A stretch of DNA of 64,000 nucleotides from Bolinopsis microptera (GCF_026151205.1 NC_087077.1:13862983-13926982); one strand, 5' to 3'. Counted from the first letter of the stretch, positions 1-14,800 are shown. The notes: a model not told the origin generated them from the sequence alone. A program made the numbers and translations.

Positions 1-2844
1 AAGGCCAAGGGTGACTTTCAAATGTTTCTCCCAATATTTGAGATATAAGGGAAAATATTGAGTTTTTGAAGGGTCCTAAGAACAACAGTGATTTCTCTAC
101 GGGGGGACAGAGGTGCAAGAAAGAACTTTGTTGATATATATAGTTTAGATTTGAATTTGGAGCCACAAGGCCAAGGTTAATATTAAAATATTTCCCCCTA
201 TATTTGAGATAGGGAATATATTGATTTTTGAAGGGTTGTTTTTATAAAGGGTCATTGTTTCAATTATGTGTATATTGTTTGAATAATTTATTTACCCCAA
301 AAAAAATTGGTTAGCAGTGGCGTAGTTACGTTGCCTGTTGGCGCTCCGGATTGATCACCTGAGGAACGAACTATCCATCAACAGTTGGTCTTAGAGATGA
401 AACAGATTGCCAAAGAAGGCACAGATAAACATTATTATATCAGAAGTTGTAAAATTTGTTGTTTGGACAAGGTATTGGAGTGAACGATTTATTTTATAAT
501 AATGTTTAATGATATACATCCTTAAGTTTTTTTAAAATACCGTTGCTATACTAACTTTTAATGTCAATAAGTAATTTGGTTTTGGATTTTTAAGAATTTA
601 TATCATATTCATTAACTGAATATCTTAGTTTGGGGTATATTCATTGGCCAGCCGCTTTGATATCAGCAATCTTTATTTTTATTTGGATTGTTGATATAAA
701 CGGGTTAAAAATGCTTTATTTCATTTCATTTCATTTCAAAGATAAAGTGCAATATGACAGCCATACTACACATTGAATTATGATTCCATTAAATATCAAA
801 CTGATTTATTGTAAACTTGTTTATTCTGTAAAAAATGGCATAAAATTGTAATTTTTGTTTAACTGAAATTTTTTGTTTAACTGAATATTAAAAGCTCTAA
901 ATTACGGAATTTTTGAAAAGATTTTCTACTTGAGAGTTATACCTTACTACAATGCCTACCAGTCATGAGTCATAGATGTTAAGAACTCTTGAAGTGTAAA
1001 TAATTTAAGATAAATCTAGAATGTATATTGTATCCTTAAAGGAATTTGTTATCATTATCATTGAGGAGGTGATGAGGAGGATCAGAGGAGATAACTATTT
1101 AGAGAGTAATCGTAATGACAATCTGTGGTTTCATCTGTATTTAGCAAAGAAGAAGTTTATTGATTTGAACTAGGGCTGTTGGGCTTAATATGAAATGTCT
1201 GATTTATTAAATTAGATATCTTAAATTATTAAGATATTTTTAAGAACATTTATGATGATCTTATGTATCATTATATTGTTTTGATTTGATTTGATTTGGT
1301 TTGATTTGCTCTGAGGTGTCCCACCTACTAAACGTGATTCTAATTCTAACCAATCACCTGGTTGTATAATGGGCAGCATAGAAAAAAACAGAGCCTGATC
1401 ACGAGACTGTTACCTGTTGCTATGTGCCACACAATAACCAAAAGAAGTCCATATTTGATTGGGCCTAAAAAAATGTTGCAGGTGATTATTTTACCACAAG
1501 AGCAACATATATATTTATTAGATGCAAGATATAATTATTTTGTATGATATTTTGTAAATTTTAGGAACTGACTTCCAAACCTGGAATATTGATTTCAAGC
1601 ATTGCTTCACAGAGTTTTAGTGACTTTACAGCATAGTTTGCACAATTTAATGCAAAACCATTTACCATTCCACCTCTATTTACCTCTCAATTTACTGTAG
1701 AATATGGAATTAAATTTCAGTCTCACCAATATTAACAGTTATACTGTCATAGTCGATTGCAGCAATTTTAAAACCATACCGGCTAACTATTTTAACTCTT
1801 GTAGGCAGCGCCCCACCTTTAATATAAGTACAATTACAACTCTAAGCTCCATTTGAAGGAGCATTTTAATAAAAATATGAGCAGTTTTACTCATGATATC
1901 AGTCTTTGACAAATTCAAAAGTGCACCATTCTTGTTAGTAGAGGCTCTTACGGGCAAAAAGACGTGTTTTCTGCTATGAGTTTAGAGACCTAACTATTAA
2001 TTGGACACAATAGTATGATGTGTAAGGATCGAGAATATGTTAAGAAATATAAATATAGCCTTATTAGTCACGTGCTATACCAATGCGCGTTTTAAACTTT
2101 GACAGTCTATAACTCTTAGGCCTACAAAGTAATTATATTCATGTCATGTCAGCAATACGATCACATTGTTTTCTATTTGGTGTGAAAATATGAGCTAGAA
2201 CGGACATAATCTCGCTGAGTTATGGCTGTTTGAAATTTATGATGAACGTGCGGGTGCCCATTGATAACAACTAAATGCTTTTGCGCGTAGTGCGCGTCGA
2301 AAATTAGGCAAAAACGCTTGCGGAGTGACAATATTCAAACTTCTATAAAGTATATGAAGTGGGTACATTTCGGAAAGGAAAATTTTAGGCAAACACGATG
2401 TGACTATTGTTGGGTTGATTTAATACAACTGCATAAAATCATTCAAACTTTAAGCAAAAAAGGGCACATTTTTACCACTTTTTTGGATTTTTACCCCCAA
2501 AAAAACAGAGGGATTTTTCAAATTTTTATATCATCTTGTGCGGCTGTGTTTTAGCTATCTCCATGCAAGTTTTGCCGATATGCCAACAAAATTAACTTGT
2601 TCAAAATATCAAAAAACATGGTTTTTTGGCCTATTTTTTGCCCAAAAATCGGTTTTTTGCAATTTTACCCCCAAAAAGTCAGTCCAATCATCTTAAAACC
2701 ACTTTCAATCGATTCTACGGTCAAAAATACGTGTAGTAAGGTGTATCTGGGGTCCCTAGCGTATCGAGCAGACAATGCCCGTAAGAGCCTCTACTATGTA
2801 AACTTGTGTAATTTGTAGGTGCAGTATGAATTGTTGATCAACAG
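1..2844. other. No gene recognised; AT-rich flank with a short direct duplication
   Basis: I see no supported coding exon here. The first 260 bases contain two diverged direct copies of a block that begins with AAGGCCAAGG, runs through an ATTTGAGATA segment and ends at TTTTTGAAGGGT (near 1-90 and 168-230). The open frames at 1362-1547, 2318-2554 and 2597-2818 are low complexity and show no domain features. If the ANKFN1-like gene starts at 2845, its promoter and 5' UTR should lie in this stretch, but no promoter element can be named by eye. Confidence 0.4.
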
Positions 2845-2876
2845 ATGGATGACTTAAAGAAGTGCTTTCCAGATTG
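2845..2876 (+). CDS. ANKFN1: ANKFN1-like exon 1, candidate start exon (MDDLKKCFPDW)
   Basis: The ATG at 2845 is preceded in frame by a TGA a few codons upstream. The frame runs into a perfect donor (TTG then GTAAGT) in phase 2, which is the phase exon 2 needs; the junction codon becomes TGG. It is only 32 nt long, so chance is a real alternative. A different or additional first exon is possible. Confidence 0.42.
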
Positions 2877-5800
2877 GTAAGTTTTAGATTATACACTAAT
2901 CATTAGTGTAGGATGTCAATATTATTAGTTTTTATACGTAAATTTTAAGGTTAAAATTCTCTACTCATTTTATTGGAGTGTAACCATAATTTGGAAGTCA
3001 GACAGAAATCAAAATCTACAATATTGACAACGAAAAAGATCTGAGATTGCCAAATACACAACCTCTTTTCTCGATTGGAGACTTGAAGAAATAACCGATT
3101 CATTTTGAACTGTGCTATGTGTTAATTTCCTTAGGAAGCTTATACCTGAGGTGGTTGTCCCGCAATTAAGCTTGATGGAAAGAAAATTTGTTATTACTGG
3201 TCTTTATGTCAAATATTGCCACTCTCTTAGTACGTTATAATTGTGGTCGGTACATCATACACTTGGTATGCACATAATTATACGTTTGTATTTTCTTATT
3301 GTAGTTAAATCCGCAGCCTGGCCTGAATACAACTGCCCACAGTAAATATTCTTCCTGATTTAGCATCTCTCAAACTTCTAATCGAACTTCATGATTTGTC
3401 AGATAGACTCGAAATTCAAATAATATCCGAGTTAACCGCAATATCAAATACCAGACGACATCCTTATTTATAGTTCAATGTGATCAGATCATTGAACTAG
3501 TTACAGCCTTTGTTCGGTGACCAAACCTTCTAATCCCACTGAAACATCAAGATAAGTCCTGCACGGTCCACTGAGGCCAGCCCTCTCCCGAGCCCGCCGC
3601 CTGAAATCCAATTAGACAGTTAGCGAAATGTCACCTCTTTATCCTTCTGTTAACTCGTTAGCATTGTCTCAGACAGGATTTACCACGCTTAAGCTCGCTA
3701 AATCTCCAATTAAATCCACTAGTTTTTTAGCACCTCGTATCTAAGTCTGTGTCGCTATAACATTTCTGCCCCTTATCACGGGAAATTATCTTCCGTACAA
3801 GTGTATGTATCGTGAAGTATGCCCGTTATTTTGGCGGTTCCCTTTTGTTGGTTAAACAAAATGTAGATTATAAGCTTATCAGTTGTGATATAATAGGGGT
3901 TGGAATTAGTATCATTAAATGGGTATTAGGGTGGCAGGAACAGCCTGTCAGTAGCTGGGTACTAAGATTAGAGAATCTGTATCACAACACAAGACTACAC
4001 AAGACTACACAAGACTACACAAGACTACACAAGACTACACAAGACTACACAAGACCACACAAGACTACACAAGACTACACAAGACTACACAAGACTACAC
4101 AAGACTACACAAGACTACGGAAAACAATAATATCAGTGGTATGATGTGCAGGGGAAGTTGGGGTTTTGACCTGATCTATCAGCCAGGTTGGGGTGGATGG
4201 AAGCTAAATTTTGCTACTGAATGTTTCATTATTTGAACGTACCAGGTATCCGTATTTTGTACAACATACATTGGCTGATGGCTCGTAGTGTAAATCAACG
4301 GATTTATCAGTATTTTCTATGGCTTTTTCTTCTTATTCTTTCAAATTATGCAACTTGTTATCACACCACGTGTTCAGTAGCTAGTGTGCAGGTTACAAGA
4401 GAAATATACAGCTTACCCCTGCTTACCCCTGCTTACCCCTGCTTACCCCTGCTTACCCCTGCTTACCCATGCTTACCCCTGCTTACCCCTGCTTACCTCT
4501 GCTTACCCCTGCTTACCCCTGCTTACCCCTGCTTACCCCTGCTTACCCCTGCTTACCCCTTCTTACCCCCTTCTTACCCCCTGCTTACCCCTTCTTACCC
4601 CTTCTTACTCCTGCTTACCCCTGCTTACCCCTGCTTACCCCTTCTTACCCCCTGCTTACCCCTGCTTACCCCTTCTTACCCCCTGCTTACCCCTTCTTAT
4701 CCCTGCTTACCCCTGCTTACCTCTGCTTACCCCTGCTTACCCCTGCTTACCCCTTCTTACCCCCTGCTTACCCCTGCTTACCCCTTCTTACCCCCTGCTT
4801 ACCCCTGCTTACCCCTGCTTACCTCTGCTTACCCCTGCTTACCCCTGCTTACCCCTGCTTACCCCTGCTTACCCCTTCTTACCCCCTGCTTACCCCTTCT
4901 TACCCCTTCTTACTCCTGCTTACCCCTGCTTACCCCTGCTTACCCCTTCTTACCCCCTGCTTACCCCTGCTTACCCCTTCTTACCCCTTCTTACCCCCTG
5001 CTTACCCCTTCTTATCCCTGCTCAGGGGTGTAGGAAGCGGGGGGGCAGGGGGGCCATCGCCCCCCCCATGAAATCTGGGCAAGGGGCCAAAAAGGGCCAA
5101 CTTTTTAGTTTAGGTTTCTAAAAATTTTTGGGAAACAAATTTTTTCCCGAAAATTTTATAAGTGAAGTCAAAAATTTTCTAAGTCAAAAATTTTCTAAGT
5201 TTTCTTGGAAACTACTTTTGTTCATGTTTCATACTACCCTGATCATTATGAGCAAAAAATATTTTTTTCGGTTTTCGAAGTTTGATATACGATTTTGGAC
5301 TCGAGGGTTCACCTTTGACATGCGATCTCGGAAGGCAGGCCTCCCCTTCGCAATACGAGCTCGGAAGCGGGAGCTCTGCTTTCAGAGGTACGTATCGAGA
5401 ATGACTCGGACTGAACATTTTCTATGTCAACAATTTTCAAAGTTTTCTTGGAAACTACTTTTGTTCATGTTTCATGCTACCCTGATCATTCTGAGCCGAA
5501 AATATTTTTTTCGGTTTTCGAAGTCCGCACCTACCCTCCGATATACGATTTTGGACTCGAGGGTTCCCCTTTGTCATGCGATCTCGGAAGGCAGGCCTCC
5601 CCTTCGCAATACGAGCTCGGAAGCAGGAACTCTACTTTCAGAGGTACGTATCGAGAATGACTCGGACTGAAAATTTTCTAAGTCAAACATTTTCAAAGTT
5701 TTCTTGGAAACTACTTTTGTTCATGTTTCATACTACCCTGATCATTATGAGCTAAAAACATTTTGTTCGGTTTTCGAAGTTCGATATACGATTTTGGACT

Positions 5801-8800
5801 CGAGGGTTCCCCTTTGTAATGCAATCTCGGGAGGCAGGCCTCCCCTTCGCAATACGAGCTCGGAAGCGGGAGCTCTGCTTTCAGAGGTACGTATCGAGAA
5901 TGACTCGGACTGAACATTTTCTATGTCAACAATTTTCAAAGTTTTCTTGGAAACTACTTTTGTTCATGTTTCATGCTACCCTGATCATTCTGAGCCGAAA
6001 ATATTTTTTTCGGTTTTCGAAGTCCGCACCTACCCTTCGATATACGATTTTGGACTCGAGGGTTCCCCTTTGTCATGCGATCTCGGAAGGCAGGCCTCCC
6101 CTTCGCAATACGAGCTCGGAAGCAGGAGCTCTACTTTCAGAGGTACGTATCGAGAATGACTCGGACTGAAAATTTTCTAAGTCAAACATATGTTTCAGTC
6201 CGAGTCATTCTCGATACGTACCTCCAAGAAAACTTTGAAAATATTTTCAAAGTTTTCTTGGAAACTACTTTTGTTTATGTTTCATACTACCCTGATCATT
6301 ATGAGCTAAAAATATTTTGTTCGGTTTTCGAAGTTCGATATACGATTTTGGACTCGAGGGTTCCCCTTTGTAATGCAATCTCGGGAGGCAGGCCTCCCCT
6401 TCGCAATACAAGCTCGGAAGCGGGAGCTCTGCTTTCAGAGGTACGTATCGAGAATGACTCGGACCGAAAATTTTCTAAGTAAAAATTTTTCAAAGTTTTT
6501 CTGGAAATTACTTTTGTTCATGTTTCATGCTACCCTGATCATTCTGAGCCGAAAATATTTTTTTCGGTTTTCGAAGTTCGATATACGATTTTGGACTCGA
6601 GGGTTCCCCTTTGTAATGCAATCTCGGGAGGCAGGCCTCCCCTTCGCAATACAAGCTCGGAAGCGGGAGCTCTGCTTTCAGAGGTACGTATCGAGAATGA
6701 CTCGGACCGAAAATTTTCTAAGTAAAAATTTTTCAAAGTTTTTCTGGAAATAACTTTTGTTCATGTTTCATGCTACCCTGATCATTCTGAGCCGAAAATA
6801 TTTTTTTCGGTTTTTTGAAGTCCGTATACCTACATTCGGAAGGTTGTGGATGTGATACTGATTGGTTTCATATACTAATTATAGAAAACGTGATATTTGG
6901 CCCACAGATATGAAGGAAAATACGCGAATTTGGTCCTCAGATTTAAAGGAAAATGCGCAATTTGACGCGGAGAACTGAAAAAATCGCGATTTGTCGTGAG
7001 GCCAGGATCTGAAAAATAGGGATTTGTCGCGGCAAACGTGAAAAATCGCCATACCGCACATGCTGCAATTCCCTTTTTTCCTTACCCTCGAAATTCAGGC
7101 ATTGGCGCGAAGCGCCAAAAAATTTTGACTGTGGCGCGAAGCGCAAAAAAATATTTAGAATTTGGCCCCCCCATGAAGAAAATCATTCCTACACCCCTGT
7201 CCCTGCTTACCCCTTTTTACCCCTGCTTAGCCCTAACTCCTGCTTCAACGAAGAGCGCAAATGTAGACCATGGTTTTAACAGTAAGGAAGTCTAATCACG
7301 TTTTATCATACAGATTACAGGTAGTTATAATTTGTACAACCAATTTTCTGTAGTTTTAAATTACCCGAATTCGGAGGAAGTAATTAATCTTGATCTTGAT
7401 CTAGTGTGTAAGAGCATATATTGGCCAGACAACATACGTTTAACAGATTGCTCGTGTAGCTTGTAGAAAAGACCTTTGATTAATTTTTGTATGATAATAT
7501 ATCTGTATAAAGCATCTTTGCACAACCTTTTGGGGAGTTTAACTAACTTATCATAAAATAGATACAAACAAGTTGAAATTTAAGAGCTTTTGATTTGTCA
7601 AACTATCTGTGTCGCAGTGAACAGAGATAAGTCTGAATCACAATTGATAACGTCATTAATATACTTTTATATACGCCATGATAAGCATATCTAAGATGTT
7701 TCTTAGGTCTCTAGTCTATTTCATCCTTCATATTCTTATTCTTAGAATCAAGATGTCCGATCTCACTTGCAAAAATCCCCTTCACTCAACAGAAATTTGA
7801 TACTTCTCATATAAATCGTTACCATGTGACTGTATCTTATTGTAGGTGATTATAAATAGCAGGACTAACCTGACACGATTAAAATTTTAGTAAGGACAGA
7901 TATTGGTTACTTCCTCATCAACTAAAATAACCGTGTATAAAGTTGGTCACGTGATTAAGCAACATCCGTTTTCCTACCACTTATGCCGTGGAAACGAGTG
8001 ATGAGAATTAGATGGTTTATTAAACAATTGGTGGAGGAGGAGTATTGATTATTTGCCGGTAAAGTTCAAAGCGACGGTGATGTTGATTCAAGGATCGGTT
8101 TAACTGAGGAGGGTGTTTCTCGAATGTCTTGGTAAATGTTAGTGTTAAAACGTATAATCATCTCAAAATGGTCAATATCGATCTCAGATTATCATTTCCG
8201 TAGCTTTTGAGACCCACAAACGTTGTAATGATTTCTCAAAGATATATAAATCCTGAGCCTGAATCATAGGTTTCGGCAAGGATGAATTAAATCCTTTGCT
8301 CGTCAATTCTTTGCCATGCTGGGGAAAATGAAGCAGCAGTCACTTACCGGCTCCGAATGTTTAGTCTCCAAAAATAAAACATTCACACTAATTATTATTA
8401 TTTGGCGACTGCTGAATATTTTATCGACACTCATTAATACTCTAATATAATAAAAATATATATATAATACTCTAAATACTAAGCAGCTTCTTAATTTGGA
8501 TGATAAGAGAATACGGGTCACATAGGTAGGTAGGGTGCCCTCTCTTTATTCATTCATTAATTCCACCCAACTGCCTAATTGGAAGATCACGTTGAAAGAA
8601 GACGGAGTAAATTAAAGGAAGCGTTGTAAGACTATCCCTGATTGGTTAACGATCCTGACAATTGGTACTGTTTCTGGCGGATTTCCAGGACTCGTTCGCT
8701 ACCTTTGATCTTGCTTGTCCTTGCAACCCCACCAGCAGAACTGACGCCGTGAAGATTAGTTTTTTGGATTAAATTTGTCAAAATGATAACATCGTGATAA

Positions 8801-11800
8801 TGATGTGCTAGAAGTATTGGGTACTGCTTCAGTGGACAGGGGTTGTCATGACAACGCCTCGTAACGAACGATGTGGCAGATTTAACTGGAGCAGCAAGAC
8901 CGACACTTGTTTGGAAACGAGGTATGTCCAGGAATTGCAACACTGGTTTCCAATCACTTTGATGAATTGAGCAGACGCCGGTCTTTTCTGCCCGACAAAT
9001 TGCTCTTTCTTTATCAAGAAATAAAACTATGCTCATTGGCGAGCCACAATTCGACCGTTTAAGTATTTACCATCCTTTCGTTGGAAGTTAGATAATGCTC
9101 ACACCTTCAAAAATTAATTTTTAGAATATTAAAACAATTCGGTACGATTCCAGAAGTAAGATTAGCCGATTCAGCCATTTTTGCGGGACACTCCCTCAAT
9201 AAAATAAAACAACAATAATGGAACGACATCATCATACAATTAATATCATTTTATACAAATCCAAATCATGGTCACGTTCTTTACTAGAATATTTGTATAG
9301 AAATTAGAAACCTTAACAAATAACGTGCGAACAAAACTGATTTTTACATTTTTAATCGAAACAGCAAGTTAATTATGTAATTATGAAATTAAACTAATTA
9401 ACTGACTGTTTCAGGGAGGTGCCTCTGTCGGTGGAGCAGTATTTCAGAATGTTGTACGAGAAGCCACATTCACCCAGCTGGGCCCTTCTACCACCTGGTA
9501 AGCATACCAAGATACCATTCATTACATATCGTGACTGGTATGCGAACATATGATCTGCTAACCATCATGTCATGAGTAGTCCGCGGGGCGATGACTACTT
9601 TTTGGGGCTTGTTTGAATGTTTGACTGGCCAGATAATACGTAGAGACCTGTTCCTATAATGTGCGTAGAATTGAGAAACTCTGCTTTAGCAAGTTTTACT
9701 CTCTCAACTTTTACCCGCGATGAAGGTTCCTTTAAAGTTGATGGTTAACTCATACTGTCTTCATTAATTAATTCATATAATATCCCCTGTCTTTAATCCC
9801 TTTATAATACACCTGAAAAGGAAGAACTTAAAGCAAGTATTGTTAACTATGAAGCGCTCAGCAGTTTAGAATATGTAATGCAGCTGTTAAGTACTCATGT
9901 AGTTGAGGTTAGTAACATAATAACCTTGTGGTTAGTGCATTTAACCACTTTCCGCTACAAAAGAGGCTCAATGTCTCACACTATCCTTTATTTCATTAGC
10001 TAACACTAAATAACTGAACTACAGTGAAACTTAACAGCGATCTTAATTTATCTAAGACATGATCAGTAGTTATCACTTATTTTCCGATCCTCTTTAATTA
10101 ACCTCAATTTAACTAAATTGTTAAATTTCTACCCGCGTCAAATTCTCAATCAAATCACTGTATTAATGTAATGTCTTTGAACGCTACTGATCACCCACCA
10201 CCTACATTTACCTTTCAGCTGTAATGGTGCCTTCTGAAGAAGTTAAAATATCGTAAATAAATCGCTAATGATATTTCAAAGATGATTTTTTAACGGTCGG
10301 TATCAAATCAATATGTTGCTGGTAGTCGGGTTAAGGGTGGCCGGTGGGTAATGTAAGGAGTGTATTTATTAGTTATATATTACGATAGAATATTCTAAGA
10401 ATTCATATATTATCCATTAAATTCTGATTACACTATATTATTCCAATGCTCTCGCTGAGAGACGGAGTTGTTGAAGATGATCGATTAGATACGATGGCTC
10501 TTAATTCTATCAAGCAACCACTATTCAACATGTTAAACAGGCTGATTAGATATTACTGAGACCAGTGTTGTTAACAGGATATGCATATATTATATTTATA
10601 TTAAATATATATGTGCAGGAAATCATTTTGGGGAGTCTGGAAAAATGTGTTTGAAACGTGAGGTTGTTGCTTCTGAAGCTTTCCGAGAACACGTGTTTTT
10701 AACTATGCACATTTTATTTTAACTTAGCTATAGGTGGACAATGTGTAATGTGTCGCTCAACCTAATTTACCGAAGTAGTATGATTTCAACCAAAAATGCG
10801 ATGTACTATCGAAAGGGATAATCGACTATTGACTGTTACTGCGAAAATTCGATTTAGAATTGTGACCCTGTTCACTATACGCTATAGATAACGTTAAAGA
10901 TTAATGATCTCAAGTTCTTATTAATTTCTAGCACAGTACAACCCTGATTTACCGCGGTCATGTCTTCCTCCAAATGGGGGGTTATCGTATGTATATGTAA
11001 ACAATCAAAATTCCGATTTACCGCGGCTTTTGCCTTTACTGTAGTAATGCTGGTCTTTCTCAAATTATCAAATTATCTTCCCGTCTGAGAGTTCTTATTG
11101 AGAATTTAAAGGAAAAACAGGCGTTAGAATAATAAGATCATTTTCTCACTGATTGTGCATGATTTAAGAGATAAATACTAAAATAATCTTCACGATTTAA
11201 ATTATCCAAGGAATTTAGTCTTCATAGAGGTGTTGTTGACGAAAATGCATGTTTTGGTTTTTTCTTAGAGAAACAAAAATATTAAGTTCGGATAATGTTT
11301 TAACTTCAACACAATTACGAAAATAGGAAAATTAACACCACAAAGGATTCGTAACATTATTTCAACACAATCAATAACAATCAATCAAAAATTGTTTAAT
11401 TTAATTAAATTCTATCAACAAAATATACTCATACTTATTCATTTTTCAGATGATGCTGTAGTGAAGGTAAGCATTTTATCCTTTATACCATTGCTCATAA
11501 TTTCCTGTAAAATAAACAGTTGACACGGTTCGATATTTCTATTTTCCTATCGAAAATAAATTACAGAAACTTATTGCGAATTATGCATCTAATCAAGCAT
11601 ATCGCTTATATGAACCTCGTATGCCTAAGTTTGTGAATTTTTATATGAAATCAATTTTTGGGAATCCAGTACAGATTATAGCCCATATTTGACCGCTAAG
11701 CTTACTTTGCCGATTGGTTCTCAAAAAAAGATAACGCCTAAAGTTAGTGAAAATGAGGCCGTTTAAGTCATTCATCAGTTCAATTTCTTAGATAAAAGTG

Positions 11801-14800
11801 ATAAGGATAATGCGCCATGGCATTATTTTGAAGACATTTTCTTGTGTTTGAAGTGATATCACGAATTTGGCACATAGAAATTTACCCATACTTGCACATA
11901 TTGTCAGTCTTCTGTCTTATAGTTATCTTACCATTTGGAAAGTTTGAGGGATATCGTATAGTAAGATCTGGAAGGAATTATTCTATTTAATTTAATTGCT
12001 TTAACCGCTTGATTTTCGGTCTTGCAATTTGGAACAGTTTAGTCAAAAGTCCTTCTGCGCTTCTCTCTATATGCGAAGTTATGGAACACGCGGACGCCGC
12101 TTACAATTATAACATATCAAGGGCCCAATAAAATATCCACTATGGTCGGAAACGCGCATTTTGCGATTCGCGCCAAATCGAATTAAACGTCATTTCATCG
12201 ATAACCGAAAGTTTCACTTTATTTTCATGGTCTAAAACAATTTGAAACTTTCGTGAACGTCTTAAAAGTGTGTAACTTACATCGAACCAATTGTCAAGTC
12301 TGTGTCAGACTTACACACGGTATACTATACACCGGTATCATACAGGCAATTGGCAAGGCCTTTACACTTCCAGTATTCTGTGCAATTCACATTCTTAACC
12401 TCCCCAAATATCGAATATGTAGCGTTACACAGTCAGTCAGCCTTGTTGTCGAGTGGTATATTATATATCGAGTGGCGGTATCCCAATGGGATGTGATTGT
12501 GGCTTTCAGGTGGCGGACCTATTTCTATATAACTGGTACGAGCATGATTACATTACATTGCAAGTTAAAAACAAGAACCCTGTAGTTCACACATTGAAAC
12601 ATGCTAGTCGATATATTGATGTTTTAACTACCCCCAATATCAGTCATAAGAATTTCGACATAATTTGCAAGGATATTTACCCTGTAAAGTTGAAGATTAT
12701 TATAGTTACTAACTCTAGCAATTTATCTAGCGTAACAAACTCGGTCAGCCTTGTTGTCGAGTGGCGGTATATAGAATGAATGTACATTGTACGTTTGATA
12801 GTTTAGTGACTAGTGGTGTTACTGTGATCGTGTGAGCGAAATACGTTGCTGAGTAGTTATTGGCTATCCCAATTTCCACACCCATAAACAACAAAATTCC
12901 TGTAAGAAGGTGAAATTCATACCTGCTGTTTTGTTGCTCCACCATCGTTCGTCATTTGAGTTCCCAGCTTTATCGGTCGTTCTAGTCTCAATATACTCAG
13001 CCCATGGATCCTTCTTCTTCCCCTAAGAAGAACAGCTGACCCTTCTTCTCGCACGCCATGCTGTTTCTCTTTCTTGCAGGAATCCTCGCACTGTGTATTT
13101 TTGGATTAATACAACTTCGTGAGGCGACAAACATCATGTCAGCACACGTGACCGAAATGAGACAGCTGAAACAGTCTCTACATTCCTTTCTATCGAGGCT
13201 AGACAAGCCTGAAGATGCTGCTAAACTAAAAGAAATTCTAGTTTTATGATGCATTTGTGACCCGCTCAGATCGCAGATAGACTGTGATATCAATGCTGTG
13301 ATAGAATAGACTGTAAAATACAGAATCTGTGGTTCTATAATATAAGTAGATGGACAGAATTAGGGCACTATCGTTCTGAAGTGACCAAGTTTATGAAATT
13401 ATGTATTTTAGCACTTTTGATGTTTGTTGTTTTAACATTTTGAGTGCAGCTAATTTTCTTGAGCATAAAACACACACACACCCAGACACACATTTCATAA
13501 ATTACTGTATGTAAATTATATATATATAATAGTAGTTCTGTTATATTCTTCTACCATACTTTTGAACAGTCTTTTCGAGCGATGAACACACATCTTGGTC
13601 GATTATAACGTGCTAGAAAAGACTGTTTTATTTCATTCGGAAGAATTCTTTGAACGTTACGAGTATATATTATAGTAGATGTATATTTGGAAATATAGTT
13701 GATATTTTTTGAAGTAAACTCTGTAAGAATAAGATCTTCAATTTTGTTTGTCTTTATTACACTTAACATGCAATCCAAAAACTGACATGCGATAGGCAGA
13801 CGAAACAACAGTGATGCAGAAACAAATCATAGAGTACTTAAATATTCATGACATTCACAATCAACATAAATTAATCAGCTAAACTGATCAGCTATCGAAT
13901 ACAGCCGATCAAAGTATCCAATGAAAAGATATCGTGTAACATATATCAGCCTTAAACTAACTGAAATTTTATGACAATCCTGTCTTAATTTGTCTGGTTC
14001 CACTCCTTCAGGTGTAAATCTCGCCTCGCTGCCATGGCACCCTGCCCCAACCTTACAATATATTATATAACATATCAGCCATTACCTTGTGATATGATAA
14101 ACATGACTCAAATTTCAACACTCTTTGTGTCACACATGAAAGTGTGTGTACAAAATAATTGGTCTTATCTTATTGCTTTACACATTATCAGTATTTAGTG
14201 CGCTGGTGATGGATTCTGCTGTTTGTTGCAACTCTATTTTAAAACGGGTAAGTGTAATTGTTAATTTTTTGTATTTTGCTCAGATTGTATAGTTATGTCC
14301 AACATTATCGGCGAACCTACTGTACTTTTGACAATTGCACCATTTTCTGGAGAAAGATCAGGTTGGCGGACCGAATGCCTAACACTTTTCCTAACCCTAA
14401 CCATAACCGCTAGCTTAACCGTGGTCCTAACTGTGACCCTAACCCTGAGGCCTGAACCCCATTCCTAACCCTCACCGTATCTGTACTGGTAGTTATTAGG
14501 CGCTAGGGGTTCAGTCTGCTTACTGAAAGTTTAAGATATTTGTCATATTTGTAGTCGCAGATTTTGCGCTGCATGTGTCAGACTTACTTCCATCAAACTA
14601 TGGATCTCCAAGTTTTTTAGGACATGTTGAGTTGATTAGGCAAATTCTGGAGATTCAGAGTTTCCTCGAAACTATGGTGATTTTCTGTGAATGACTAGCG
14701 CGTGTGACTATATAAATAGTAACTCACGAATCTCAGTTGCATGTCGTTTGATATGCGTACTGATGAATCGTCAGAGTACATCTGAGTCGTCTGAGCACAT

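Noticed and set aside
4409-5022. CRISPR-like array
   Set aside because: Contiguous satellite with no unique spacers, in a eukaryotic context.
4221-5121. Three long open frames of 200-270 codons
   Set aside because: They read through the 10-bp CTTACCCCTG satellite; the peptide is purely Leu-Thr-Pro-Ala-Tyr-Pro-Cys repeats in all frames.
5128-6753. Many overlapping open frames on both strands
   Set aside because: They are produced by the seven-copy ~244-bp repeat; none has a consistent start, splice site or domain.
8632-9036. 134-codon minus-strand frame, and a possible plus exon at about 8685-8747
   Set aside because: No domain or transmembrane pattern; the plus-strand exon would fit phase, but its hydrophobic reading and average splice sites are not convincing.
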